Shown here piece after piece: positions 1 through 8,665 of a stretch of 64,000 nt of DNA. The first letter of the stretch is position 1, and the number at the start of each line of letters is the position of its first letter. The stretch is from Luteimonas rhizosphaerae. Its GTDB lineage: Bacteria > Pseudomonadota > Gammaproteobacteria > Xanthomonadales > Xanthomonadaceae. The stretch spans positions 62,001 through 126,000 of the forward strand of contig NZ_NRQR01000005.1 of the NCBI RefSeq assembly GCF_002849595.1, read 5' to 3'. The translations under genes and the position numbers were made by a program. The notes beneath the pieces are model-generated. The model worked only from the letters and a program-made list of their open reading frames with translations. It ran no database searches and was not told the DNA's origin.

Positions 1-225
1 CTGATGCGCGACGTGTTCCCGTTCGACTACGACAGCCGCGGCCAGACCCCGCGCGAAGCGGCGCGCGGCAGCGTGCGTCTGCTGGTCGAGGGCGGCTTCC
101 TCGGCTCCGGCGAGCGCGTGGTGTTCACCAGCGGCGAGCACATGGAAACCCACGGCGCGACCAATACCCTGCGCCTGCTGCAGGTCGGCGAAGACGGGCG
201 CGCCGAAGGCCTCGGCGAGCTGTAA
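1..225 (+). CDS. pyk: Pyruvate kinase, C-terminal fragment
   Basis: The reading frame is open from the window edge, so only about the last 74 codons of the gene are present. The fragment resembles the C-terminal allosteric domain of pyruvate kinase, which makes pyruvate and ATP from phosphoenolpyruvate and ADP in glycolysis. The segment FTSGEHMETHGATNTLRLLQ matches the family's closing strand, where a G-x(5)-HG-x-TNT pattern is usual. The catalytic barrel lies outside the window. The next gene is another glycolytic enzyme in the same direction, which supports the call. The assignment to pyruvate kinase is firm; which isozyme it is cannot be told. Confidence 0.88.
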   Translation: MMRDVFPFDYDSRGQTPREAARGSVRLLVEGGFLGSGERVVFTSGEHMETHGATNTLRLLQVGEDGRAEGLGEL

Positions 226-266
226 GCGGTTTCCCGCGGACGGGTCGTCCGCGCCGGGGCAGGGTG

Positions 267-291
267 GGAGCGCGGGCTATAATCGCGCTCC
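267..291 (+). promoter_or_regulatory. Inverted repeat enclosing a perfect -10 box upstream of the aldolase gene
   Basis: Two perfect 8-bp arms, GGAGCGCG (267-274) and CGCGCTCC (284-291), flank a 9-nt loop that contains TATAAT at 278-283. No good -35 hexamer is visible 17 bp upstream. The box sits 33 nt before the aldolase start, so it is probably that gene's -10 element. The palindrome, followed by a short TTT, could also end pyk transcription or serve as an operator. Which role holds is inference. Confidence 0.5.
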
Positions 292-315
292 TTTCCCGCA
301 GCCGAATCCCCCGAC

Positions 316-1326
316 ATGAGCATCGAACAGCTTGCCGAAACCGCCCAGGCCCTGGTCGCCGCGGGCAAGGGCATCATCGCGATCGACGAATCGACGGGCA
401 CGCTCGCCAAGCGTTTCGAAGGCGTGGGAATCCCGAATAACGAAGAAAACCGTCGCGCCTATCGCGAGCTGCTGCTGACCACGCCGAACCTCTCGGACTA
501 CGTCAGCGGCGCGATCCTGTTCGACGAGACCATCCGCCAGTCGACGAAGGCCGGCAAGCCGTTCGCCAAGTACATGGCCGAGCAGGGCATCCTGCCGGGC
601 ATCAAGGTCGACAAGGGCGCGCAGGCGCTGGCCGGCTTCCCGGGCGAGACCGTGACCGAAGGCCTCGACGGCCTGCGCGCGCGCCTCGAGGAGTACTACA
701 AGCTGGGCGCGCGTTTCGCCAAGTGGCGCGCGGTCATCCGCATCGGCGAGGACACCCCGTCGGGCACCTGCATCGAGACCAACGCGCACGCGCTCGCACG
801 CTATGCCGCGCTGTGCCAGGAGCAGGGCCTGGTGCCGATCGTCGAGCCGGAAGTGCTGATGGACGGCAGCCACGACATCGAGACCTGCTACGAGGTCACC
901 GAGGTCACGCTGCGGGCCGTGTTCGATGCGCTGTACAACCAGAACGTCGCGCTGGAAGGCACGATACTCAAGGCCTCGATGGTGCTGCCGGGCCAGGACA
1001 GCGGCGAATCGGCGGACATCGACGAGGTCGCCGAAGCCACGCTGATGTGCCTGAAGTCGGCCGTGCCGGCGATCCTGCCGGGCATCGTGTTCCTGTCGGG
1101 CGGCCAGAGCGATGAAGCCTCGACCGCGCATCTCGATGCGATGAACCGCATGGGGCCGAACCCCTGGCCGCTGTCGTTCTCCTACGGACGTGCGATGCAG
1201 TCGGCGGCGCTGAAGCTGTGGTCGCAGGACCTGGCCAACAACGTCGGCAAGGCGCAGGCGACGGTGTTCGCCCGCGCCCGCGACAACGGCCTCGCCGCGC
1301 AGGGCAAGTGGCAGAAGGGCGGCTGA
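316..1326 (+). CDS. Fructose-bisphosphate aldolase, class I
   Basis: A 336-residue cytoplasmic class I (Schiff-base) aldolase that splits fructose 1,6-bisphosphate into dihydroxyacetone phosphate and glyceraldehyde 3-phosphate, and runs in reverse in gluconeogenesis. The N-terminal AIDESTGTLAKRF segment, the Schiff-base lysine in GTILKASMVLPG (Lys219) and the phosphate-binding FLSGGQSDE loop are all present. The length is near that of bacterial and animal class I enzymes, and unlike zinc-dependent class II. It lies 90 nt downstream of pyk in the same direction, with a TATAAT box 33 nt before the start. The family is certain; the symbol is left open because fda and fbaB are used inconsistently. 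Confidence 0.95.
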   Translation: MSIEQLAETAQALVAAGKGIIAIDESTGTLAKRFEGVGIPNNEENRRAYRELLLTTPNLSDYVSGAILFDETIRQSTKAGKPFAKYMAEQGILPGIKVDKGAQALAGFPGETVTEGLDGLRARLEEYYKLGARFAKWRAVIRIGEDTPSGTCIETNAHALARYAALCQEQGLVPIVEPEVLMDGSHDIETCYEVTEVTLRAVFDALYNQNVALEGTILKASMVLPGQDSGESADIDEVAEATLMCLKSAVPAILPGIVFLSGGQSDEASTAHLDAMNRMGPNPWPLSFSYGRAMQSAALKLWSQDLANNVGKAQATVFARARDNGLAAQGKWQKGG

Positions 1327-1413
1327 GGTCCAGGCCCGCTGCGTGATCGGAACGCCGGCCCCGTGCCGGCGTTCTGCCGCGTGGAGCCGCGATCCGGCGC
1401 GTCCGGCCGTGCG

Positions 1414-1932
1414 TCAGTCGGTGGACAGCGCCTCGCGATAGCGCGCGAGCATCGCCGCGTCGTGGCAGCAGAACAGCACCGACGCCGGCGCATGCGGGAA
1501 GGCGCGGACTTCCGCGACCGCGATCGCCACGGCCTGGTCCGGCGGAAAGCCGTAGACGCCGCAGCTGATCGCCGGAAACGCGATCGACGCGATCCCGTGC
1601 GCGGCCGCCAGCGCCAGGCTGTGGCGATAGCACGCCGCCAGCAAGGCCGTTTCGCCTGCCTCGCCGCCCCGCCAGACGGGGCCGACGGTGTGGATCACGT
1701 GACGCGCGGGCAGGGCGAAGCCCGGCGTGATACGGGCCTCGCCGGTCGGGCAACGCACGCCGGCACGCACCGGCGGCAGCGCGCGGCAGGCGGCCAGCAG
1801 GGCCGGCCCGGCAGCGCGCTGGATCGCCCCGTCCACGCCCCCACCACCGGCCAGGGCCTCGTTCGCGGCATTGACGATGGCGTCGACGTCGCAACGGGTG
1901 ATGTCCTGGAGGCGTGCGTCGATCAGCGTCAT
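1414..1932 (-). CDS. Macrodomain protein, O-acetyl-ADP-ribose deacetylase type (YmdB-like)
   Basis: A single macrodomain of about 172 residues. [21 protein letters not shown] is the ADP-ribose-binding loop carrying the conserved Asn and Asp of the MacroD/YmdB group, and [13 protein letters not shown] is the second phosphate-binding loop. Such enzymes hydrolyse O-acetyl-ADP-ribose or remove mono-ADP-ribose from proteins; YmdB also modulates RNase III in E. coli, which is not assumed here. The start at 1932 ([11 protein letters not shown]) aligns with the YmdB N terminus; an ATG seven codons upstream, at 1953, is possible. Neither has a clear ribosome-binding site. It stands alone, convergent with the aldolase gene. 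Confidence 0.85.
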   Translation of the reverse strand: MTLIDARLQDITRCDVDAIVNAANEALAGGGGVDGAIQRAAGPALLAACRALPPVRAGVRCPTGEARITPGFALPARHVIHTVGPVWRGGEAGETALLAACYRHSLALAAAHGIASIAFPAISCGVYGFPPDQAVAIAVAEVRAFPHAPASVLFCCHDAAMLARYREALSTD

Positions 1933-2040
1933 CGGCGCAGTCTGGCAGTGCATGCGTGAGCGGTGGATGCCGGGCGCGCTGACCGGTGCCTCACTCCGCG
2001 TCGCCTAGGCTGGTGGCCGTGTCCACGTCGAGGAACGCCG

Positions 2041-2523
2041 ATGTCCACGCCGCCCGACCAACGCCTGCACGTGCCTTTACCGGTCCATGACGCCCTGCGC
2101 CGGGGGCAGCCGGTCGAGGCGATGCAGGCCCTGCGCGACGCCAATCCCGGGCTCGACGCACGTGCCGCGCGCGACGCGCTCGGCCACCTCGCGCGCCACT
2201 CCGCCGCCACGTTCGGTGACGACGACCGCTACGCGCGGTCCGACGCGGCGGCGCCGGTCGGCGACGCGACCCTGCCCAGCGCGGTCGCGGCAAAGATCGC
2301 GACCGGCAACACCGTCGATGCGGCAAGGCGTCTGCGCGAGACCCGGCCGGGGTTGAGCGAGGCGGAAGCCGAGGACGCGGTGCGGCGGCATGCCTCGCCG
2401 CTGCTGCAACAGGCGCGCACCGAAACCGTCGTCCATGGCGACAGTGGCCGCTACGGCTGGGTCGGCTGGGTGGCCGCGCTGCTCGTCGTGGCCGTCGGGT
2501 TCGGGCTCTGGCGGCTGGCCTGA
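2041..2523 (+). CDS. Small membrane-anchored protein with two ribosomal L7/L12 C-terminal-like repeats
   Basis: 160 residues. Two similar helical segments (about 13-53 and 79-118) share the pattern L-P-x-x-V/A-x(3)-x-x-G-x-x-V-[ED]-A-x-[QR]-x-LR[DE]-x(2)-PGL-x-x-x-A-x-[RE]-x-A. This resembles the KAIK-LRE-GLxLKEAK core of the ribosomal L7/L12 C-terminal domain, found as a stand-alone module in other bacterial proteins. A C-terminal hydrophobic helix (about 140-158) would anchor the protein, leaving the repeats probably in the cytoplasm. The start at 2041 is favoured because GAGGA lies 7-8 nt upstream; an ATG at 1963 is in frame but lacks one. The function is unknown, and partner or protein-binding roles would be speculation. 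Confidence 0.72.
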   Translation: MSTPPDQRLHVPLPVHDALRRGQPVEAMQALRDANPGLDARAARDALGHLARHSAATFGDDDRYARSDAAAPVGDATLPSAVAAKIATGNTVDAARRLRETRPGLSEAEAEDAVRRHASPLLQQARTETVVHGDSGRYGWVGWVAALLVVAVGFGLWRLA

Positions 2524-2710
2524 CGCCAGGCCTCCGCGTCGTCAGGCGCGGCAGAGGCCTGCGAAGGACGGGGCGCGATATTGCGCCGCGCCCACGCGGG
2601 CAGGCCGCCAGAACATGTGGATGCGAAGCGAGCAGATCCGCGCGGAACCGCTGCACGCCAGCGACGCTTCCGTGACGGGATCATGTGTCGAACGACGCGG
2701 GGAAAGAACG

Positions 2711-2737
2711 GACGCCCCACGCATCGCGCGGGGCGTC
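2711..2737 (-). terminator. Putative rho-independent terminator of cysK
   Basis: Perfect 8-bp arms GACGCCCC (2711-2718) and GGGGCGTC (2730-2737), with a further CGC/GCG pairing possible inside the loop. On the minus strand the hairpin is followed by CGTTCTTTCCCC, a moderately T-rich run. It starts 8 nt past the cysK stop codon, the expected place. Confidence 0.6.
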
Positions 2738-2744
2738 AGGCGGT

Positions 2745-3704
2745 TCACGGCAGGCCTGCGAGCCAGTCGTCGTCGGACCCTTCGTTGACGCCTTCGAACA
2801 GCGGCGTCGACAGATAGCGTTCGCCGGTATCGGGCAGCATCGTCAGGATCACCGCGCCGTCGGCGGCGGTCTTCGCGACCTCGAGTGCGGCGGCGAGGGT
2901 GCCACCGGCCGAGATGCCGACGAAGATGCCCTCTTCGCGTGCCAGCCGGCGCGCGGTCTCGATGGAATCCGCATCGTCGATCGACAGCACCCGGTGGGCG
3001 ACGTCGCGGTTGAGCACGCCCGGCACGAAGTCCGGCGTCCAGCCCTGGACCTTGTGCGGCGCCCATTCCTTGCCCTGCAGCAGCGCGGCGCCGGAAGGTT
3101 CGCAGGTCACGATCTCGACCTCGGGCCGCGCGACCCGCAGCACTTCGCCGACGCCGGTCAGCGTGCCGCCGGTGCCCCAGCCGGTGACGAAATGGTCGAG
3201 CCGGCGCCCGGCGAAATCGCGCAGGATCTCGGCCGCGGTCGTCTGCCGGTGGTAGGCAGGATTGGCCGGATTCTCGAACTGGCTGGCCCAGAACCAGCCG
3301 TGCTGCTCGGCGAGTGCCTTCGCCTTGCGCACCATGCCGCTGCCGCGCTCGGCGGCCGGCGTCAGGATCACCTTGGCGCCGTAGGCGCGCATCAGCTTGC
3401 GGCGTTCGATCGAGAAGGTCTCGACCATCGTCGCGACGAACTTGTAGCCGCGCGCGGCGCAGACCATTGCCAGCGCCACGCCGGTGTTGCCGGAGGTCGC
3501 CTCGACCACGGTGTCGCCCGGCTTGAGCACGCCGCGCTGTTCGGCGTCGAGGATGATCGCCAGCGCCAGCCTGTCCTTGACCGAGCCACCGGGGTTGAAG
3601 GATTCGACCTTGGCGTACAGGGTGACGTTGGCCGGGGCGAGCCGGTGCAGGCGGACGACGGGCGTGCCGCCGATCGTGTCGAGAATGCTGTCGTACAGGG
3701 CCAT
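2745..3704 (-). CDS. cysK: Cysteine synthase A (O-acetylserine sulfhydrylase)
   Basis: A 319-residue PLP-dependent enzyme that replaces the acetyl group of O-acetyl-L-serine with sulfide to give L-cysteine in the cytoplasm. The PLP lysine lies in NPGGSVKDRLA. The substrate loop TSGNTGVALA, the phosphate-binding GTGGTLTG loop and the late SAGGTLAAA segment are all in family order. The length is typical of CysK. The N-terminal DTIGGTPVVRL is the classic start, which places the start at 3704. It is a single gene, divergent from the RND efflux operon, and ends at a hairpin terminator. No CysE or regulator is adjacent. Confidence 0.95.
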   Translation of the reverse strand: MALYDSILDTIGGTPVVRLHRLAPANVTLYAKVESFNPGGSVKDRLALAIILDAEQRGVLKPGDTVVEATSGNTGVALAMVCAARGYKFVATMVETFSIERRKLMRAYGAKVILTPAAERGSGMVRKAKALAEQHGWFWASQFENPANPAYHRQTTAAEILRDFAGRRLDHFVTGWGTGGTLTGVGEVLRVARPEVEIVTCEPSGAALLQGKEWAPHKVQGWTPDFVPGVLNRDVAHRVLSIDDADSIETARRLAREEGIFVGISAGGTLAAALEVAKTAADGAVILTMLPDTGERYLSTPLFEGVNEGSDDDWLAGLP

Positions 3705-3881
3705 GGGGGAACCCTTGCGAAGGCGCGGAGCGCGGGCCTCCACATTGGGGCAAAACGCGCGAGCGTGCCAGCGGTTGACACGCCGCGCGACGGATTGCGG
3801 CCAGCTGATGGCATGGGTCGGCGTCACAGGCCAACGGGTACTATCGGGCGGTTTTCCGACCCTGCCAGGCGCTCCTCGTTC

Positions 3882-5003
3882 ATGCATTCGCTCCCCCGCG
3901 TTCCATCGTGTCTCCGTTTCGCCGTCCCCGTCCTGTCCTGTGTCCTGCTGCTCGCGGGCTGCGGCGGCGCCGCGCAACCCACGCCTGCGCCTGGCGCCGG
4001 TAGCACCGCCGTGCCGGTGACAACGGCCACGGTCCAGACGCGCGAGTGGAACGATTCGATCGCCGCGCTCGGCACCGTGAATGCGCGCGAGTCGGTGACC
4101 GTGACCGCGAAGGTCAGCGAGACCGTCGAGCGCGTGCATTTCGACAGCGGCGATCGCGTCGCGGCCGGCGACGTGCTGGTCACGCTGTCGGGCAACCAGC
4201 AGCAGGCCGCGCTGCGCGCGGCCGAAGCGGCCCTGACCGAGGCGGACCAGCAGTACGAGCGCGGCAACGAACTGGTCGGCCAGCAGCTGATCGCGCGCGC
4301 GTCGATCGACACGCTGCGCGCGACCCGCGACAGCGCTCGCGCCAACGTCGCCGAGATGCGCGCCGACATCGGCGACCGCACCATTCGCGCGCCGTTCGCC
4401 GGCGTGCTCGGCCTGCGCCAGGTCAGCCCGGGCGCGCTGGTGACGCCGGGCACGGCCATCGCCACGCTCGACGACCTCTCGACCGTCTACGTCGACTTTC
4501 CGGTGCCGGAAGTGCGCCTGGCGGCGATCGCCGCGGGCCAGCGGGTGTTCGGCAGCAGCGCGGCCTATCCGGGCGAGGACGTCGAAGGCGTCGTGCAGAT
4601 CGTCGACTCGCGCGTCGATCCCGATACGCGCGCGGTCGCGGTGCGCGCCGCGTTCGAGAATCCGGACGCCCGCCTGCGCCCCGGCATGCTGATCCAGGTG
4701 CGTCTCGAGCAGCGCCAGCGCCAGGCGCTGATGGTGCCGGAGATCGCGGTGATCCAGGTCGGTCGCGACACCTTCGTCTACCGCGTGCTCGAGGACGAGA
4801 CCGTCGAGCAGGCGCCGGTCACGCTCGGCGTCCGCGGCCAGGGCCTGGCCGAGATCGTCGAGGGCATCGAGCCGGGCACCCGCATCGTCATCGACGGCAC
4901 CGGCAAGCTGCGCCCCGGCATGAAGATCGTCGAGGGCAGCGTGCAGGAAGCCAAGTCGCAGACGGCCGAAGATCCGGCCGCGGTCGAGGGTGACGCCCCA
5001 TGA
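3882..5003 (+). CDS. RND efflux periplasmic adaptor (HlyD/AcrA family) lipoprotein
   Basis: A 373-residue membrane fusion protein. The signal peptide ends in a lipobox, LLLAGC, so it should be lipid-anchored in the inner membrane periplasmic leaflet. A lipoyl/hairpin region follows (about residues 60-190; VHFDSGDRVAAGDVLVTLSG, then a long Ala/Glu-rich helical hairpin). The second lipoyl half contains APFAGVLGLRQVSPGALV, followed by beta-barrel and membrane-proximal domains. It links the inner-membrane pump encoded next to an outer-membrane channel that is not in this window. Its stop overlaps the pump start (ATGA). The substrate is unknown. A TACTAT box at 3839-3844 could be its -10 element. 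Confidence 0.9.
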   Translation: MHSLPRVPSCLRFAVPVLSCVLLLAGCGGAAQPTPAPGAGSTAVPVTTATVQTREWNDSIAALGTVNARESVTVTAKVSETVERVHFDSGDRVAAGDVLVTLSGNQQQAALRAAEAALTEADQQYERGNELVGQQLIARASIDTLRATRDSARANVAEMRADIGDRTIRAPFAGVLGLRQVSPGALVTPGTAIATLDDLSTVYVDFPVPEVRLAAIAAGQRVFGSSAAYPGEDVEGVVQIVDSRVDPDTRAVAVRAAFENPDARLRPGMLIQVRLEQRQRQALMVPEIAVIQVGRDTFVYRVLEDETVEQAPVTLGVRGQGLAEIVEGIEPGTRIVIDGTGKLRPGMKIVEGSVQEAKSQTAEDPAAVEGDAP

Positions 5004-8000
5004 AGATGTCCGATGTCGCCATCAAGCGGCCGGTGTTTGCGGTCGTCATCAGCCTGCTGCTGGTGGTGCTCGGCATCATGTCCTTCAGCCGGCTGACCCT
5101 GCGCGAGCTGCCCAACATCGACCCGCCGATCGTCTCGGTCGACGTCGCCTATGCCGGCGCCTCGGCGGCGGTCGTGGAAACCCGCATCACCCAGATCCTC
5201 GAAGACGCGCTCGCCGGCATCGAGGGCATCCGCACGATCGAATCGCGCAGCCGCAACGGCCGCGCCGACGTGACCATCGAGTTCAACCTCACGCGCGACA
5301 TCGAGGCCGCGGCCAACGACGTGCGCGATGCGATCAGCCGGGTGATGGACCGCCTGCCGATCGAGGCCGACGCACCGGAGATCTCCAAGGTCGAGGCCGA
5401 CGCCGACGCGATCATGTGGCTCAACCTGCGCTCGAGCACGATGAACACGCTCGAGCTGACCGACTACACCGACCGCTACGTGCTCGACCGGCTGTCGTCG
5501 CTCGACGGCGTCGCGCGGGTGCAGCTCAGCGGCAGCCAGCGCTATGCGATGCGGATCTGGCTCGACCGCGACGCGATGACGGCGCGCGATGTCGCCGCGG
5601 CCGATGTCGAGGCGGCGTTGCGCAACGAGAACGTCGAGCTGCCGGCCGGCAACATCGAATCGGAGACCCGCGACTTCACCCTGCGCGTGGAGCGCGGTTA
5701 CCGGGAGCCCTCGCAGTTCGCGCAGATCCCGATCCGCCGCGGCGACGACGGATACGTGGTGCGCATGGGCGACGTGGCCCGGATCGAGCTGGGTTCCGCC
5801 GAGCGCCGCTCCTACACGCGCAGCAACTCGGTGCCGAACGTCGGTCTCGGCATCGTCCGCACCTCGACCGCGAACGCGCTCGACGTCGCACGCGCGGCGC
5901 GCGAGGAAGCCGAGCGCATCCAGGAGACACTGCCCGACGGCACCGACTGGCTGTTCCTCGGCAGCCTGCGCGCCGCGATCATTCCCGCCGTCACCGCGCC
6001 GGTCTGTCTGATCGCCGCGTTCACCGCGCTGTACATGTTCGGCTTCTCCGTCAATCTGCTGACCCTGTTGGCGCTGGTGCTGTGCATCGGCCTGGTCGTC
6101 GACGACGCGATCATCGTGCTGGAGAACGTGCAGCGGCGTGCCGATCTCGGCGAGCCGCCCCTGGTCGCCGCGCGGCGCGGCACCGCGCAGGTCGCCTTCG
6201 CGGTCATCGCGACGACCGCGGTGCTGGTCGCGGTGTTCCTGCCGGTCGGTTTCATGGAAGGCAATTCGGGACGGCTGTTCCGCGAACTGTCGGTGACGCT
6301 GGCCGGTGCGGTCGCGCTGTCGGCCTTCATCGCGCTGACGCTGACGCCGATGATGTGTTCCAAGCTGGTGCGGCGCCACGAAAAACCGCGCGGGTTCAAC
6401 AAGTGGATGACCCGGCAGCTGGACCGGCTGAGCAGCAGCTACGGCGGTCGCGTGTCGGCCCTGGTGGGCATGCGCAGCAGCCGGTTGATCCTGGCCATGG
6501 CGCTGGCGATGGGCGCCTGCGTCGTCGTGGCGCTGCTGCTGTTCTGGCGCGTGCCCAGCGAACTGTCGCCGGCCGAGGACCGCGGCCGCTTCTTCGTCTC
6601 GGTCGATGGCCCCGAAGGCGCCGGCTTCGACTACACCGTCGACCAGATGCAGCAGGTCGAGGCGATCTTCGCGCCGCTCGTCGGCGACGATCGACCGATC
6701 GAGCGCGCCAACTCGCGCGTGCCGCGCGGCTGGGGCGGTAGCGAGGAGATGCACAACGGCCAGGTCATCGTGTTCCTGCAGGACTGGCGCGACCGCGAGG
6801 TGGCGACGACGGAGATCGTCGAGGACCTGCGCGCGAAGTTCGCGGAGCTGACCGGCGTGCAGGTGCGCGCCAACGTGCCCGGCGGTCTGATCAGCAGCCG
6901 CGGCCAGCGCTACCAGCTGGTGCTCGGCGGACCCGACTACGCGGAGATCGCCATCTGGCGCGACCGCATGCTGGCGCGCATGCGCGACAACCCGGGCATC
7001 CAGGATCCGGACTCGGACTACAAGGAAACCCGTCCGCAGATGCGCGTCGACATCGACCGCCCGCGCGCCGCCGATCTCGGCGTCTCGGTGCAGGAAATCG
7101 GCCGCACGCTCGAAACCATGATGGGCTCGCGCCAGGTCACGACCTTCGTCGACAACGGCGAGGAGTACGACGTGCTGCTGCAGGCCGACCGCGAACGGCG
7201 CATGACGCCGTCCGATCTGACGGACACGTTCGTGCGCGGCCGCGATGGCGCGCTGGTGCCACTGTCGAACCTGGTCACGCTCAGCGAGGTGGCCGAGCCC
7301 GGCAGCTTCAACCGCTTCAACCGCCTGCGCGCGATCACCATCAGCGCCGGTCTCGCGCCTGGCTACACGATGGGCGAGGCGATCGAGTGGACCCGCCAGG
7401 TCGCGTCCGAGGAGCTGCCCGATTACGCGCAGGTCGACTGGAAGGGCGAGAGCCGCGAATTCCAGGAGGCTGGCGGCGCGGTGCTGCTGACCTTCGCGAT
7501 GGCGCTGCTCATCGTCTACCTGGTGCTGGCCGCGCAGTTCGAGAGCTTCGTGCATCCGCTGTCGATCATGTTGACGGTGCCGCTGGCGGTGCTCGGCGCG
7601 CTGATCGGATTGTGGGCGACGGGCGGCACGCTGAATCTCTTCAGCCAGATCGGCATCGTCATGCTGATCGGTCTCGCGGCGAAGAACGGCATCCTGATCG
7701 TCGAGTTCGCCAACCAGTTGCGCGACGACGGCCGCAGCGTCCGTGACGCGATCACCGAAGCCGCGGCGGTGCGCCTGCGCCCGATCCTGATGACCGCGGC
7801 GGCGACGATGGTCGGTGCGGTGCCGCTGGTGGTGGCCGGTGGGCCGGGCTCGGCGAGCCGCGCGACGATCGGTGTCGTCATCATCTTCGGCGTCGGCTTC
7901 TCGACCCTGCTGTCGCTGTTCGTCGTGCCGGCGTTCTACGCGCTGCTGGCGCCGTTCACGCGTTCGCCGGAAGCGCTGGCGCACGAGCTGGAACGCCTCG

Positions 8001-8035
8001 AATCCGAGACGCCGGCGGTCAGCGGCCATGCCTGA
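5000..8035 (+). CDS. RND efflux pump, inner-membrane subunit, apparently missing transmembrane helix 2
   Basis: A 1,011-residue proton-driven HAE1/MexW-like pump. TM1 is at the N terminus (IKRPVFAVVISLLLVVLGIM). The TM4 Asp pair (GLVVDDAIIVLEN) and the TM10 Lys (AAKNGILIVEF) of the proton relay are both present. The second half is complete, including TM8 before PLSIMLTVPLAV. In the first half, LPDGTD (ending at residue 316) joins directly to WLFLGSLRAAIIPAV. Family members have about 35 more residues here: the end of the porter domain and most of TM2. Without TM2 the first half would have five helices and altered topology. The gene overlaps the adaptor gene and the following acetyltransferase gene. 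Either the pump is non-functional or the sequence has a deletion error. Confidence 0.9.
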   Translation: MKMSDVAIKRPVFAVVISLLLVVLGIMSFSRLTLRELPNIDPPIVSVDVAYAGASAAVVETRITQILEDALAGIEGIRTIESRSRNGRADVTIEFNLTRDIEAAANDVRDAISRVMDRLPIEADAPEISKVEADADAIMWLNLRSSTMNTLELTDYTDRYVLDRLSSLDGVARVQLSGSQRYAMRIWLDRDAMTARDVAAADVEAALRNENVELPAGNIESETRDFTLRVERGYREPSQFAQIPIRRGDDGYVVRMGDVARIELGSAERRSYTRSNSVPNVGLGIVRTSTANALDVARAAREEAERIQETLPDGTDWLFLGSLRAAIIPAVTAPVCLIAAFTALYMFGFSVNLLTLLALVLCIGLVVDDAIIVLENVQRRADLGEPPLVAARRGTAQVAFAVIATTAVLVAVFLPVGFMEGNSGRLFRELSVTLAGAVALSAFIALTLTPMMCSKLVRRHEKPRGFNKWMTRQLDRLSSSYGGRVSALVGMRSSRLILAMALAMGACVVVALLLFWRVPSELSPAEDRGRFFVSVDGPEGAGFDYTVDQMQQVEAIFAPLVGDDRPIERANSRVPRGWGGSEEMHNGQVIVFLQDWRDREVATTEIVEDLRAKFAELTGVQVRANVPGGLISSRGQRYQLVLGGPDYAEIAIWRDRMLARMRDNPGIQDPDSDYKETRPQMRVDIDRPRAADLGVSVQEIGRTLETMMGSRQVTTFVDNGEEYDVLLQADRERRMTPSDLTDTFVRGRDGALVPLSNLVTLSEVAEPGSFNRFNRLRAITISAGLAPGYTMGEAIEWTRQVASEELPDYAQVDWKGESREFQEAGGAVLLTFAMALLIVYLVLAAQFESFVHPLSIMLTVPLAVLGALIGLWATGGTLNLFSQIGIVMLIGLAAKNGILIVEFANQLRDDGRSVRDAITEAAAVRLRPILMTAAATMVGAVPLVVAGGPGSASRATIGVVIIFGVGFSTLLSLFVVPAFYALLAPFTRSPEALAHELERLESETPAVSGHA

Positions 8036-8579
8036 CGCCGCGCGCTGGGATGCGGTGCGCCTGGACGGCGACGGCTTCGTGCTGCGTCGCTGGCGCACCG
8101 GCGATCTCGACGCGCTGCTGCGGCATGCCAACGATCCAGCCGTCGTCCGTGGCCTGAGCCACCGCTTCCCGACGCCGTACACGCGCGCGGACGGCGAGGC
8201 GTTCCTCACCGGGCACGTCGTGGATTTCGGCGATCCGTTGTTCGCGATCGAGATCGACGGCGCCGCCTGCGGCGGCATCGGCGCGCGTTCGGGCGTCGGC
8301 GAGCGCGCGCAATCGGCCGAACTCGGGTACTGGCTCGGACAGGTTTACTGGGGGCGCGGTCTGATGACGCGCGCGGTCCGGCTGTATGCGGACTGGGTCC
8401 TCGACGCGCTGCGGCTGCACCGATTGCAGGCGACGGTGCTGGCCTTCAACACCGGCTCGGCCCGCGTGCTGCAGAAGACCGGGTTCATCGAAGAGGGCTG
8501 CATGCGCCACGCCGTCGTCAAGGACGGCCAGGTGCACGATCTGCGTCTGTTCGCCCGCACGCGGGCCACGATCGACTGA
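8028..8579 (+). CDS. GNAT family N-acetyltransferase (RimJ/RimL-like)
   Basis: 183 residues. The order LRRWRTGDLDALLRHAND, AELGYWLGQVYWGRGLMTRA, LQATVLAFNTGSARVLQKTGF, EEGCMRHAV is that of the RimJ/RimL branch of acetyl-CoA-dependent N-acetyltransferases. YWGRGLMTRA is the pyrophosphate-binding loop, and NTGSARVLQKTGF is the conserved motif B helix. Members acetylate protein N termini or small amines; the substrate cannot be read from the sequence. The start overlaps the pump stop by 8 nt, so it is probably translated from the efflux transcript, but a functional link to efflux is only an inference. Confidence 0.85.
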   Translation: MPDAARWDAVRLDGDGFVLRRWRTGDLDALLRHANDPAVVRGLSHRFPTPYTRADGEAFLTGHVVDFGDPLFAIEIDGAACGGIGARSGVGERAQSAELGYWLGQVYWGRGLMTRAVRLYADWVLDALRLHRLQATVLAFNTGSARVLQKTGFIEEGCMRHAVVKDGQVHDLRLFARTRATID

Positions 8580-8665
8580 GTCGGCGTTTCGCGTTTGCGC
8601 GCGATTGATGGAGAATCGGGACGCCCCGCCGTCGCGCGGGCCGTCTTCAATCCGGGGAGCGCCGC

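Noticed and set aside
3775..3780. A TTGACA hexamer upstream of the RND adaptor gene
   Set aside because: No -10-like hexamer is found 16-18 bp downstream, and the likelier -10 (TACTAT at 3839) is far too distant. Treated as chance.
4778..8278. A long minus-strand open frame opposite the RND pump
   Set aside because: It is rich in Arg, His, Gln and Asp with no domain, the usual antisense pattern of a GC-rich coding region. The plus-strand pump is unambiguous.
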